64,000 bases of DNA from Hellea sp965224755 (GCA_965224755.1 OZ245061.1:992001-1056000), one strand, 5' to 3'. Positions 7,803 through 16,643 are shown, counted from the first letter of the stretch. Program-made: numbers and translations. The notes: generated by a model not told the origin, from the letters alone.

Positions 7803-9077
7803 CTAGCCATAAAAAGGCCAATGCTTCATTTCCATTTCAACGAAAAATTTTTCTAACAACCATCCTGTTGCTCCGTCGGTTGAGGGAAAAGGCGACCAGT
7901 GCTGAAAGCCGGTCTCTTCAAGGCTTTTGACCTGTTCTTGTTGTTGTTCGGTAATATCTCTGCGAGAGCTAGCACCTCTTAAACTATGTGCAAAGTGGTG
8001 CGCTTCTGATTCCAGCATTTTTCGCCGTATAGCACCAGATATTATTGTATCTTGTGTTCCGAAAGTCTGTGAAATATCTTTTGCCTCACCGAGATAGTCT
8101 AGGGCCGATATATTTGCTGCAACGAAAGTCACTCCTGTTAAGTCTCCCATGTTTATGCTTTGAACGAACCCACCTGCAATAGGTTGGGGTCGATTTAAAG
8201 TTACGCGATCAAGTCTGGCACCTCTTAAATTTGTTTGAAAAAAATCACCATAATTCAGAAGAGAATTATAAAATAAACATCCTTCAAAATTGCCCTGCCG
8301 AAGAATACTTGCTTCGAATCTACAGCCACTAAAATCGGCTGCTCTGAAATAACCGTTTGGGAAATTAACACCGTCAAAATTACATCCCTTTAGAACAAGT
8401 CGCCATTGGGAACTATCGGTTTGTGCCTCAATTCTATATACTCTACCAATTGCATCTATCGCTTTTTGGATATCCATGCGTGGTGCTGAGCGTTCAGTAA
8501 AATTTTCCGTAAAATCAACATTAGTGCATGGAAAATTTCCGCGTACATAAGTGGCGAGTAGCCTTACAATTCTTGGTGCAACGTCATTGTTTTCTTCTAC
8601 AAGGCCTTCAAAACGGTCGATTGCGGTGACACGTGTAACTAAATCATCTTCCCACAGTCTCAACACTACTTCATTACCATTTTCCTCAACTATCTGCGTT
8701 ATTTCTCGACGAGAAGTAAGGGCTTGAGCAGCTGCATTAATTTCGTCATTGAATAATGATATGCGGGCGATTTCGGCTTGTTTTGCAGCAACAACTGTCC
8801 GCCACACTATAAATGGAGCACCAAAAAAAGCAGCAAGAACCAAACCTAAATTTCGAATAGCTTCGCCAGTATCATCGTTTGCATAGGGCTCTATACCAAT
8901 CACAGTGTAGAGAAATTCCGCTAAGGTCATCAGCATTGCAACGAAAAGGATAAGCGCAATTGAAAATACAAAAAAACCGCAAAACGACCCTAACCAACGG
9001 GCCTCAGAAAAATCCAACTTTCGACGGAAACCTAACCATTCAATGAATTTTGGTTTTTCATTTTTATTATCGTGCAT
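7803..9077 (-). CDS. Pentapeptide-repeat membrane protein
   Basis: A 424-residue protein with two N-terminal membrane segments (about 30-55 and 85-115), a cytoplasmic helical region, and a run of pentapeptide repeats (about 220-320) visible as FDGVNF, YFRAADFSGCRF, NFEGCLF and NLRGARLDRV. Such repeats form a right-handed beta helix; the ligand cannot be predicted. The C-terminal 100 residues show no recognised domain. Codon use is clearly AT-richer than the flanking regA-sco1 and cobalamin genes, and the gene stands alone between repeats and an AT-rich gap, suggesting horizontal acquisition. Confidence 0.85.
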   Translation of the reverse strand: MHDNKNEKPKFIEWLGFRRKLDFSEARWLGSFCGFFVFSIALILFVAMLMTLAEFLYTVIGIEPYANDDTGEAIRNLGLVLAAFFGAPFIVWRTVVAAKQAEIARISLFNDEINAAAQALTSRREITQIVEENGNEVVLRLWEDDLVTRVTAIDRFEGLVEENNDVAPRIVRLLATYVRGNFPCTNVDFTENFTERSAPRMDIQKAIDAIGRVYRIEAQTDSSQWRLVLKGCNFDGVNFPNGYFRAADFSGCRFEASILRQGNFEGCLFYNSLLNYGDFFQTNLRGARLDRVTLNRPQPIAGGFVQSINMGDLTGVTFVAANISALDYLGEAKDISQTFGTQDTIISGAIRRKMLESEAHHFAHSLRGASSRRDITEQQQEQVKSLEETGFQHWSPFPSTDGATGWLLEKFFVEMEMKHWPFYG

Positions 9078-9250
9078 TAATACAGACTTAGAATTGATAA
9101 AGTAAGAACAACAATTTTGATATGAGGTGCGTACCTCTGATTTTCAACCCTAGTATTGATTTTTCGGAAAAGCACCCAGTATATAATTAAAGCCTAATAC
9201 CTTCAAAGCTGACTAAGTTTCTTACGCCCCACCCGCCACCATTCCCGCAA

Positions 9251-9850
9251 TTACCTATTAGCCCCCGGCACCCATTTTACGTCGCTCTCGCCTTGATCGT
9301 TGCACCATCTGGCGGCGACGAAGAGGAAGTCTGATAGGCGGTTTAGATAGGTTAGCGCGGCTGGGTTGATCGGCTGTTTTTGGGCGAGTGCTACGCTCAC
9401 CCGTTCTGCGCGGCGGCAAACGGTTCTGGCTTGGTGTAGAAAGGCGGCAGGCGGGGAGCCTCCGGGGAGGACGAAACTTGTTAGCGGATCCAGATCGACA
9501 TTAAGCGCGTCGAGTTCCTGTTCAAGCCGCGTGGCCTGTTCCTCAATCATGCGCAGGGCATATTCGCTATCGGCTTTGTCTTTGGCCGGGAGCGGCGTTG
9601 CCAAATCCGCGCCTAAATCAAAGAGATCATTTTGAATGCGGGCCAGCATTGCGTCGAGGCGTTGGTTTTCCAGATGCAGCCTAACCAAGCCAATGACGCT
9701 ATTGGTCTCGTCGACATCGCCGTAAGCCTGCACGCGTAAATCAGCTTTGGACAGGCGCGAGCCGTCGACCAGCCCCGTCGTGCCGTCATCGCCTGTGCGG
9801 GTATAGATTTTGTTGAGCTTGACCAAGCTAGACGCCTTTGGTTTTGACAT
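9251..9850 (-). CDS. PduO-type cob(I)alamin adenosyltransferase
   Basis: Transfers the 5'-deoxyadenosyl group of ATP to cob(I)alamin to make adenosylcobalamin. The N-terminal TRTGDDGTTGLVDGSRLSK (about 17-35) is the ATP-binding motif of the PduO/MMAB family, YGDVDETNSVIG follows, and the C-terminal part has VCRRAERVSVAL and YLNRLSDFLFVAAR, the cobalamin-contact region. Length 199 residues is standard. Its start overlaps the end of the upstream HIG1 gene by 23 bp, a pairing common in alphaproteobacteria. Confidence 0.94.
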   Translation of the reverse strand: MSKPKASSLVKLNKIYTRTGDDGTTGLVDGSRLSKADLRVQAYGDVDETNSVIGLVRLHLENQRLDAMLARIQNDLFDLGADLATPLPAKDKADSEYALRMIEEQATRLEQELDALNVDLDPLTSFVLPGGSPPAAFLHQARTVCRRAERVSVALAQKQPINPAALTYLNRLSDFLFVAARWCNDQGESDVKWVPGANR

Positions 9851-10031
9851 AAATGGTTAGGATTAACAGCCCGACCGCCGCGGCTTGGCCCATAACCCGG
9901 CGCTGCATCCATTTATTCGAGATTGCGCGCGCGTCTTCGGATTTATTGGCCATAGATTTCGCGCCCATAATCAAAGTGAAAATGACAAAGAAAAAAGCGG
10001 CGATGGTTACGATATAGAGTAGAGTCAACAT
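9828..10031 (-). CDS. HIG1-domain twin transmembrane protein
   Basis: A 67-residue inner-membrane protein with two hydrophobic helices (about 3-23 and 48-63) joined by a basic polar loop. The loop-helix2 sequence NKWMQRRVMGQAAAVGLLIL follows the HIG1 pattern of an Arg-rich motif followed by a glutamine and a second helix. Mitochondrial relatives stabilise respiratory supercomplexes; the bacterial role is not settled. It is the upstream member of the pair with the adenosyltransferase and overlaps it by 23 bp. Confidence 0.85.
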   Translation of the reverse strand: MLTLLYIVTIAAFFFVIFTLIMGAKSMANKSEDARAISNKWMQRRVMGQAAAVGLLILTIYVKTKGV

Positions 10032-10155
10032 AGCAGGTTCCTTTTGGGGAGCCTATAAAGGGAATTGCGCATTCCATCCACAATAAACTTTGTCTGCTGA
10101 CTGGCAGAATGGCCGGTAGAATTTATGATGCTGTCAAACCCAATAGGACACTGCC

Positions 10156-10422
10156 ATGCTCTCAGATGCCGACCGCGCCGAACAACTCGGCCAAGCTACC
10201 CGCGAAAAACTCAAGCAATTCATTGCCCGTATTGAACGGCTCGAAGCCGAAAAGACCGAACTCGCCGCTGATATCCGCGAAGTCTATGCGGAGGTGAAAA
10301 CCTTTGGCCTCGATACCAAAGTGATGCGCAAGGTGGTGAGCTTGCGCAAGCTGGACGCGGCGGAGCGGGCCGAGCAGGAAGCTTTGCTCGATATGTATAT
10401 GGATGTAGTCGCTGATCAATAA
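10156..10422 (+). CDS. gapR: GapR-family nucleoid-associated protein (DUF2312)
   Basis: An 88-residue, fully helical protein of the DUF2312 family. In Caulobacter, GapR binds overtwisted, AT-rich DNA ahead of forks and polymerases and stimulates topoisomerases. The diagnostic parts are visible: a coiled-coil helix IERLEAEKTELAADIREVYA (about 26-45), then AEVKTFGLDTKVMRKVVSLR and a C-terminal acidic helix. The family name comes from sequence; the chromosome-organising role here is inferred from Caulobacter. Divergent from the HIG1 gene. Confidence 0.93.
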   Translation: MLSDADRAEQLGQATREKLKQFIARIERLEAEKTELAADIREVYAEVKTFGLDTKVMRKVVSLRKLDAAERAEQEALLDMYMDVVADQ

Positions 10423-10461
10423 AATGTTCGACATTTGTTCTTTTTCTGCTAAAGGGAGCTC

Positions 10462-10995
10462 ATGTCGGCAGATTATGACAAACAGCAATGGCAGGCCGAA
10501 GGGGCTGCGCGCGATGCTGCGCTGGAAAAACAGCGCGCAAAAGAGCAAAAAGCGCGGGAGCGTTCAGCGCGTAATGCCAAGCGTAAATTGGAACGGCTAA
10601 GCCGTAAACTGCTTGAGATCGATGACCTGACCGATTGGGAAGCGGAATTTTCCGAGAGCGTGTCGGGGCGGTTGGATAAATACGGCTCCGCCTTTCAAGA
10701 CCGCGAAAAGGGCCGCCCCGGCGACGCGCTTAGTTTTGCGCAAAAACGGGTGGTGGCCTCACTCAATAAAAAAGCCAAGGATAACCGCAAGGCGGCCAAA
10801 GAAGAGATCGGCGAGGATAAATCTAAAACTTTCAACCCCCGCAGTTCTTTTAAACCGAAAGGCAAGAAGGGGTTCAGCCCGCGCGTGCGTCATCTTGAAG
10901 AGGATATGCCGCCAGAAACAGATGAGGTGGTCTTCATCCCCGAATATCGGCCTGCGCCGAAGAAACCGTTTCTGCGCATTGTGAAGACGGGTTAA
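10462..10995 (+). CDS. Highly charged basic coiled-coil protein, function unknown
   Basis: A 177-residue soluble protein, 39 bp after gapR and preceded by AAAGGGAG. Residues 10-50 form a charged Glu/Lys/Arg coiled coil; 95-130 are strongly basic (FNPRSSFKPKGKKGFSPR); the C terminus is proline-rich with FIPEYRPAPKKPFLRIV. I do not recognise a domain. The position after gapR and the basic composition would suit a nucleic-acid-associated protein, but this is inference only. Confidence 0.75.
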   Translation: MSADYDKQQWQAEGAARDAALEKQRAKEQKARERSARNAKRKLERLSRKLLEIDDLTDWEAEFSESVSGRLDKYGSAFQDREKGRPGDALSFAQKRVVASLNKKAKDNRKAAKEEIGEDKSKTFNPRSSFKPKGKKGFSPRVRHLEEDMPPETDEVVFIPEYRPAPKKPFLRIVKTG

Positions 10996-11005
10996 GCCTT
11001 AAACA

Positions 11006-11114
11006 TCTGTCCCCCGCCCTTCCGTTCATGCCCGCGTAGGCGGGTAGCGGGGCCCCCTTGCGTCAAAGACCACACTTCATTGAGGGAGACCCCCGCGCGG
11101 GGGCGGGGGACAGA
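11006..11114. repeat. Intergenic palindromic repeat, 14-bp perfect arms
   Basis: TCTGTCCCCCGCCC (11006-11019) is the exact reverse complement of 11101-11114. The centre (CTTGCGTCAAAGACCACACT and GAGGGAGACCCCCG) matches the centre of the copy at 42646-42727, showing common ancestry. It lies between two convergent genes, where it could terminate both. Confidence 0.85.
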
Positions 11115-11125
11115 ATAGTTTTTAG

Positions 11126-11743
11126 CTACCCTTCGGGAATAGGTTCAGGTTCTTCTAGGATATCGCCGCTCTCCGCTTCCGGCAGCTCGATTGGCGATAT
11201 ATCAGGCGCCGCCTCCGGCACTGTCGAAGCTGTTATCGGCTCCAGACCCTCTGTTACAGGTTCAGTCACGACATTGATTTCCGGTTCAGGCATAATCGCC
11301 GTGCCGTCTATAGCTGTTTCCGGCGCAGGTGTTTCAACCCCGACTGGCTCTGCATCCGCGACAGGGCTGTCTTGAACCTCGCTGACTTGCGGCGTAAATT
11401 CAGGCGCGGAGACATAGCTGATATCCGGGCTGATATCCGTTTGCCCGCCCGTTACGGCTTGCAGCGCATAGGGCTGATCTTCGAAAGCAAGGGCGAGGCT
11501 AAGTTCATCCTCCGTAATGACAGCATCGCCTGCGCTAATCCGCGTAAATTGCTGCGCGGCAGCCGTTGTCGTCATCCCGCTGGCTTTGACGACGGCAGAA
11601 TATTCGGCAAATGTTACTTGGCCGTTTTTATCTGCGTCCAGCGCGGTAAAATCTGTTGGGTAAGTTCCGGCCTGAGCCGAAGTGCTGGCGAGTACTGCGG
11701 CCAAAATAGCGGCAGAAAGCGTTGTCTTTATATAGCGTGTCAT
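11126..11743 (-). CDS. Secreted EF-hand-like acidic protein
   Basis: A 205-residue exported protein. The start at 11743 is favoured over 11827 because AAGGAG sits just before it and it yields a clean signal peptide ending ASTSAQA-G. The mature N terminus carries one good EF-hand loop, DADKNGQVTFAEY, and a degenerate second one around ISAGDAVITEDEL. The last 110 residues are acidic, Pro/Val/Glu-rich and low in complexity, likely extended or surface-exposed. One canonical loop suggests calcium or other metal binding. It is the last gene of a minus-strand group with the porin, separated by 147 bp. Confidence 0.8.
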   Translation of the reverse strand: MTRYIKTTLSAAILAAVLASTSAQAGTYPTDFTALDADKNGQVTFAEYSAVVKASGMTTTAAAQQFTRISAGDAVITEDELSLALAFEDQPYALQAVTGGQTDISPDISYVSAPEFTPQVSEVQDSPVADAEPVGVETPAPETAIDGTAIMPEPEINVVTEPVTEGLEPITASTVPEAAPDISPIELPEAESGDILEEPEPIPEG

Positions 11744-11890
11744 ATCAATTCTCCTTAAACAGGGGGCAAAATAGCCCGCGATATGCACAGCCCCCAGCGG
11801 AGGGCGCAGAGCAAAGAGAGGCCTCAAATAGGGCCGAAATCAGGCGCTAACCTTACAATTATATGAGATGGAAGACAGGCTTTGGTAAGC

Positions 11891-12712
11891 TTAGAACCGC
11901 ATATTAAAGCGGATATTCACCCCGTCATCGGCCGGCATATCCAGCGAACTTATCGGCGTGATGGCGTTTTGGTAGCAGCCGTCTTTATAGACATATTCCA
12001 CGCCGACATCGATGCGCGGGGTAATCTCGCGCTTATATCCAACACTATTGACGTTATTGGCGGATTTGGGCGTGTCGAGCACGGTCGTCCCGCAACCGCG
12101 CGAACCGGGCTGTATCGGGCTGGCTTCGGCCATATCGACAACGCGGTTGAATAGTTCGTTGGTTTCGGCGTGTTGAGGAAGAGAAAGATTAAGCGGCTCT
12201 GCCGCGGCGATATCCGCCTTTTCCAATGTCAGTGAGTGCATTTTAACCTCAGTTTCCGGCGCAGGCATTATGATGCCCGGCGGCAGAGCGGGTTCTATCA
12301 TGCGCTTTTGCGGTGGATGTAGTTTTGACGGGATGCCGCGCCGCGCGAGGCCAAGCTGTGGTTTCGGGGCGCGTCTTGCTACGGAAACAGGCATACTCGG
12401 CATGACGAGATGTGATGTTGTGACATGTGTTTCTGGCATTATTTCAGGGGCTGAGACAGCTTTTCGAGGGATTGGCGCCGGCTTCGCTGTAACGCTCACG
12501 GCTTTGGCCGTTTCGGGGGGATCGGGCTGGAACCTCTCTAATGAAAGACGGCGAAGGCTTCCGGCCTTATGGGCTATGGCCTGATGTAACGTCTCGGCCT
12601 CGTTCCTTACTAGCGCAACTGTCTCGTCATTAGAGGCATGTTGAGACAGGCCGTAAACAAGATAGGCTGTTACCCCTACGAGGCACAATAATGCGGTTTC
12701 ATAGACTTTCAT
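11891..12712 (-). CDS. Membrane-anchored protein with beta-barrel-like C terminus
   Basis: A 273-residue protein of unknown function. Residues 5-24 form an uncleaved signal-anchor; 70-170 are Pro/Ala/Val-rich with RKAV and PKPQ stretches, typical of a periplasm-spanning linker; and the last 60 residues include VGYKREITPRIDVGVEYVY and end VNIRFNMRF, an alternating pattern with a terminal Phe like an outer-membrane beta-strand signal. The same ending style appears in the adjacent porin, which lies 18 bp upstream in the same operon, so a shared envelope role is likely (inference). Confidence 0.7.
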   Translation of the reverse strand: MKVYETALLCLVGVTAYLVYGLSQHASNDETVALVRNEAETLHQAIAHKAGSLRRLSLERFQPDPPETAKAVSVTAKPAPIPRKAVSAPEIMPETHVTTSHLVMPSMPVSVARRAPKPQLGLARRGIPSKLHPPQKRMIEPALPPGIIMPAPETEVKMHSLTLEKADIAAAEPLNLSLPQHAETNELFNRVVDMAEASPIQPGSRGCGTTVLDTPKSANNVNSVGYKREITPRIDVGVEYVYKDGCYQNAITPISSLDMPADDGVNIRFNMRF

Positions 12713-12730
12713 GTCAGCGCAGACTCCTAG

Positions 12731-14416
12731 TTAGAACCGGGCTTTAAAGCCGACATTAATGGCATGGGCTTCGACTTGGTCATTGGAAACTAATTGCGGC
12801 GCGACGAAAGGAATAAAGCCTTTATTATAGACATATTCCGCGCCGAAATCGAGATAGTCATTGACCGGATATTCAACGCTGACCGCATGTTGTTGGTTTT
12901 TCTCCCATGTCGTGGGCTGTCCGCCGATGCCGACGCCGACGAAATTATCACCAATTTGTCCCCAAGAGCCAACGGCGGCAATGGCCATACGGCGGCCATT
13001 GGGCAGCATCGGTTTGATACGGGCTTGGGCGACAAGAACTTCGAGGTTCTGGTCAAAGCTTATATTATTAATATCCGTCGTCGATCCGGCAGGGTCAATT
13101 AAATATTGCGCGAAAGGCGTGCCGGTTGCGTCTTGCGGAATGGCCGCGCCCCAAGGCTTAAGCGTTGACGTATATTCGACCATGGCGTCAAAGAACGGGC
13201 TATTATATTCTGCAAAACCGGTGACGGCACTGTTGCGATATTCAATAAAATTAGCCGGCGGCGTGCCGTTTTGAATGCCTTGGAACGTATGGGCTGTCCA
13301 GTTATTGCGGTAGATGGTATCGTGCAGATAACCGCCGCCAAGCGTAAAGGCTTTCCCTCTGCCCAAGAGGAATTCTTTTTCGCCGTTAAAGGCATAATTG
13401 GCGATATTATTATCTTCGCCGGCATAGGCTGTGCGAAGTTGACGCCCGCCGGAGAAAGCGGAGCCGGTAAATTTAAAGCCGTTTTTATAAAACCCAAGCT
13501 CGGCAACAGGCTGATCGGAATGCGCCATGAAATAATGCTGACCTTCGGTTTGGGTGAAGGCGTTATAGCCGTCAAAATTACCGAAATCTATCGTCTTGCG
13601 GCCAAAGGCGGCATAGAACGGGCTGCGGTCTAAATTACCAAAGACAACAAAGGCTTTGCGCAATTGGAACTCGTCTTGGTCGCCGGGGAAATCAGTTTCT
13701 GAATATTCCGCCTGCATATAGACGGATGTCCAGTCGCCAAATGTCGAGGTGAAAGACAGGGCGGCATTGTTAATGGCAAAAACGCCGGCTTCATCATCCG
13801 TGCGGTTACTAAAGAAGGGGAAGCGCGAGAGGATGGGGAATAATCCATCATCGCTGGTTTTTTGGTACATATAAGCGCCCTTGAACCCGCCGCCGATATA
13901 GAGCGAATCTGGCTGCAACACGCCGTTAGCGCGGTTGGCAAGCAAGGTCAGGGTTTTGCCTGTCGTATTTTCTTGCCAGTCCAGCATGTCGCGCGAATGG
14001 GCGGCGCTGGTGCGTACATTTAAACCGCCAACATTATAATTGCGATCTGCATAGAACGCCTGAGCGGCCTCGCGGCTGTAATGCACAGCATTAGGATTAG
14101 AAAAGCCGCGCAATTGCAGACCTTGTTGTGTGGTCACATAGCCGTTTTGCGCGACGGAATAGCCGACAGTTTCGGTTTGCACATAACCTGAGTCGACATA
14201 TTGGACTTGCGATTGAAGCCGCCGTGCTTGCCAGCTAGGCGCACAAGGGTTGCAGGAGGCATATTGCTGCGCCGCCACATATTGACCTGAATGCATCTGC
14301 TCGGCTTGCGGCGTGAACATGCCGCGCAAACCTGCATGTTGATGATTGGCGGAAACGGGCACAGCTATCGCAATAGCCGTCGCGCCGAGTAGCGATAATT
14401 TCGTTACGTTTTTCAT
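12731..14416 (-). CDS. LbtU-like outer-membrane porin
   Basis: A 561-residue outer-membrane protein. Counting from the ATG at 14416 (a TTG four codons earlier is less likely), residues 1-26 are a signal peptide ending PVSA-NH. After a Gln/Tyr-rich segment, the body is built of amphipathic strands and contains DWTSVYMQAEYSE, AAFGRKTIDFGNFDGY and a C terminus DFGAEYVYNKGF...VGFKARF with the final aromatic residue required by BAM. The layout resembles LbtU, the Legionella siderophore (legiobactin) porin. Substrate is therefore inferred as an iron chelate or another small solute. It is 23 bp downstream of the sigma54 regulator. Confidence 0.8.
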   Translation of the reverse strand: MKNVTKLSLLGATAIAIAVPVSANHQHAGLRGMFTPQAEQMHSGQYVAAQQYASCNPCAPSWQARRLQSQVQYVDSGYVQTETVGYSVAQNGYVTTQQGLQLRGFSNPNAVHYSREAAQAFYADRNYNVGGLNVRTSAAHSRDMLDWQENTTGKTLTLLANRANGVLQPDSLYIGGGFKGAYMYQKTSDDGLFPILSRFPFFSNRTDDEAGVFAINNAALSFTSTFGDWTSVYMQAEYSETDFPGDQDEFQLRKAFVVFGNLDRSPFYAAFGRKTIDFGNFDGYNAFTQTEGQHYFMAHSDQPVAELGFYKNGFKFTGSAFSGGRQLRTAYAGEDNNIANYAFNGEKEFLLGRGKAFTLGGGYLHDTIYRNNWTAHTFQGIQNGTPPANFIEYRNSAVTGFAEYNSPFFDAMVEYTSTLKPWGAAIPQDATGTPFAQYLIDPAGSTTDINNISFDQNLEVLVAQARIKPMLPNGRRMAIAAVGSWGQIGDNFVGVGIGGQPTTWEKNQQHAVSVEYPVNDYLDFGAEYVYNKGFIPFVAPQLVSNDQVEAHAINVGFKARF

Positions 14417-14439
14417 GATGGTTTCCAATTAAATTGTGA

Positions 14440-15900
14440 TTAAGCCGAGCGAACTTGATCGACGTCGAGTTCGTGTTCGCGGACTTTGCGGTAAAGTGTG
14501 GAGCGGCCAATGCCGAGGCGGCGGGCGACTTCGGACATATGTCCTGAATAATTCTCAATCGCGAATTGAATAAGATCGCGTTCAATCTCTTCCAAACTGC
14601 GCAGATGGCCTTCGCGATCGAGGAAGGTGACAGATTTATCATCCTCTGTGTCTGCGGCTTTGACCAAAGAAGAGAGCGGATCATCTGCTTTACCGGAAGA
14701 CTTTCCTGACATGGACGGCGCAAGGCCGGAGATTTGCGGAAAATCATGCGGCTTTAGCTTGTGCCCGTCGGAGAGGATCATGGCGCGGAAAATTGTATTT
14801 TCAAGCTGCCGCACATTGCCCTTCCATTCGTAATTTTTAAGCAGGTCAAGTGTTTCGCTATCTGCGCCGACAATGTTCATTTGCTCAGCGGCGTTAAAGC
14901 GCTTGATGAAATGCTCCAACAGGGCCGGGACATCTTCGCGGCGCTCGCGCAACGGCGGAACAGCAATCGGAAACACATTGAGACGGTAATAGAGATCTTC
15001 GCGGAAACTTCCGTTTTTCACGGCCTCATTAAGGTCGCGGTTAGTCGCGGATATAATACGCACATCAACAGCTACGGTGCGTTTCGCGCCGACCGGGTCA
15101 ACTTCGCCTTCTTGCAAGACGCGCAGTAATTTGACCTGCATATCCAGCGGCAGCTCCCCGACTTCGTCAAGGAAAAGCGTGCCGGTATGGGCTTCTTGGA
15201 ATTTACCCAGATGTTTAGCATTGGCTCCTGTAAAGGCCCCTTTCTCGTGGCCAAAGAGAATGCTCTCGACCAGATTTTCAGGGATCGCGCCGCAATTGAC
15301 CGTGATAAACGGCTTATCGGAGCGTCCGGACGCGCCTTGAATAGCGCGCGCAATAACTTCTTTGCCGACGCCGCTCTCGCCCGTAATCAGGATCGGGATA
15401 TTAGCTTTCGCCCCGCGCTCGCCCATGGCGACAACCGGGCGCATCGACCCTGCATTGCCAATTAAATCTTTAAAGGTCAGCCCGCCCTCGGTGGTTTTCT
15501 TCAGCCGTTTAACTTCGCCAACCAGCGTTTTCATTTCCAGCGCATTGCGGATAGAGACGATGATACGCTCAGGCGAGGCGGGTTTAACCACGAAATCCCG
15601 CGCGCCCATTTGCATGGCTTTGACAACGGCGTCAATCGAGCCTTTACCCGTCAGGACAATGACGGGAAGTTCGGGCCGTTTGGCCTGCAGCTCTTCGAGT
15701 GTTTCCATACCGTCGCGTCCGGGCATAACAAGATCGAGCATCATGACATGGATATTAGCCCCGTCAGCGCCCAGCGCCATATCCAGCGCGGTGTCGCCAT
15801 TATCCGCTTGGAGTGTAGAAAATCCGCTTTTCTCGATCACCGCCTGCAACAGACGACGCTGAGTCGGATCATCGTCAACGATAAGAACCGTTTTTCCCAT
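14440..15900 (-). CDS. Sigma54-dependent NtrC-type response regulator
   Basis: A 486-residue bacterial enhancer-binding protein. The receiver domain (1-120) starts MGKTVLIVDDDPTQ and has the phospho-acceptor in MMLDLVMPGRDG. The AAA+ domain (about 140-375) shows Walker A GESGVGKE, the sigma54-contacting loop GAFTGA, and Walker B LFLDEVGELP. A Fis-type helix-turn-helix (ARRLGIGRSTLYRKVREHE) ends the protein. The start at 15900 gives the receiver its normal N terminus; 15948 adds 16 atypical residues. No partner kinase is adjacent. The porin gene follows on the same strand, so it may be co-transcribed or a target. Confidence 0.93.
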   Translation of the reverse strand: MGKTVLIVDDDPTQRRLLQAVIEKSGFSTLQADNGDTALDMALGADGANIHVMMLDLVMPGRDGMETLEELQAKRPELPVIVLTGKGSIDAVVKAMQMGARDFVVKPASPERIIVSIRNALEMKTLVGEVKRLKKTTEGGLTFKDLIGNAGSMRPVVAMGERGAKANIPILITGESGVGKEVIARAIQGASGRSDKPFITVNCGAIPENLVESILFGHEKGAFTGANAKHLGKFQEAHTGTLFLDEVGELPLDMQVKLLRVLQEGEVDPVGAKRTVAVDVRIISATNRDLNEAVKNGSFREDLYYRLNVFPIAVPPLRERREDVPALLEHFIKRFNAAEQMNIVGADSETLDLLKNYEWKGNVRQLENTIFRAMILSDGHKLKPHDFPQISGLAPSMSGKSSGKADDPLSSLVKAADTEDDKSVTFLDREGHLRSLEEIERDLIQFAIENYSGHMSEVARRLGIGRSTLYRKVREHELDVDQVRSA

Positions 15901-16004
15901 AATATTCACCACGTTCTGGCCGGGTGATCCCAGCTCTATGCGTTGCAATATGGGACAGAAGGGTGAATTTCAGGTGTAGAGACAAGGTTAAAAATCAATG
16001 AGCG

Positions 16005-16088
16005 ATGGCGGCGGAGCCCGCCATTAAGCCGCTAAAAAAGCGGCTTCGCGAATTGCTTTGAAAATTTGCCAAGCAAATTTATCAAAGC
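16005..16088. repeat. Three consecutive hairpins in a 422-bp non-coding gap
   Basis: Within the gap 15901-16322 three perfect inverted repeats follow each other: ATGGCGG/CCGCCAT (16005-16024), AAGCCGCT/AGCGGCTT (16026-16046), and a nested pair GCTTTG...CAAAGC around AAATTTGC/GCAAATTT (16055-16088). None is followed by a clear T-run. The rest of the gap shows only the upstream region of the sigma54 regulator and nothing else I can name. Confidence 0.7.
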
Positions 16089-16322
16089 GGCAGCGTTAAA
16101 TAACCGGGTGCGTAAGGCATCTCATCTTACATCAAAATACACTCACGCCAATTCATCATTTCGCTCACCCTACATACAAGCGGGAATGTTGATGTCTGCA
16201 CCTGATACCACTCCTGACGACGGCTCATCTCGTTAGCGGATCTGCGATATTTCTTTTTTATACAAGCAAAAATAGGGTAAGCTGGTTCTAAGAACTTTGA
16301 AAATAAGTAATATGATTGTTGT

Positions 16323-16643
16323 ATGAAGCTGTGTGTCATCAAAATAGATAGAGATAGCGTTTGCGCGGCGGATGACGTGATTACTCATCATTATCAATTT
16401 GAACTTGAGATGAGCGCTAGCGTTAGAGCTATTTTTGAACACTTATCGGAAAAATCTTACCTTCCGTCTGTTGCAGGAAGAGCACATACTTGGGACGCTA
16501 TCACCAAAGGCCAAGTAGTAGCAGAGTTTTTGGCTAATAATAATTACCCAGAGGAATCTAACACGCTTTCGATCCCTATATCAGGGCTGATAAATGATGG
16601 AGAAGTGCACGTGCATTTTAAATATAATTCTGCTTTGTATTGA
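16323..16643 (+). CDS. Orphan hypothetical protein
   Basis: A 106-residue predicted soluble protein beginning MKLCVIKIDRDS, with no signal, membrane segment or motif I recognise. Its sequence looks protein-like (balanced composition, WDAITKGQVVAEFLANNNYP and an alternating C-terminal stretch ending HVHFKYNSALY), and the codon use is AT-rich compared with neighbours. It stands alone between a structured non-coding gap and a convergent oxidase gene. It may be a recently acquired gene; the coding call itself is uncertain because there is no strong ribosome site. Confidence 0.45.
   Translation: MKLCVIKIDRDSVCAADDVITHHYQFELEMSASVRAIFEHLSEKSYLPSVAGRAHTWDAITKGQVVAEFLANNNYPEESNTLSIPISGLINDGEVHVHFKYNSALY

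Noticed and set aside
7530..7806. Frames on both strands over the palindromic repeats after sco1
   Set aside because: They are translations of the repeat arms; neither has a ribosome site or homology.
16127..16442. Two minus-strand frames opposite the orphan gene at 16323
   Set aside because: AT-rich antisense frames with low-complexity composition and no domain; the plus-strand frame looks more protein-like.
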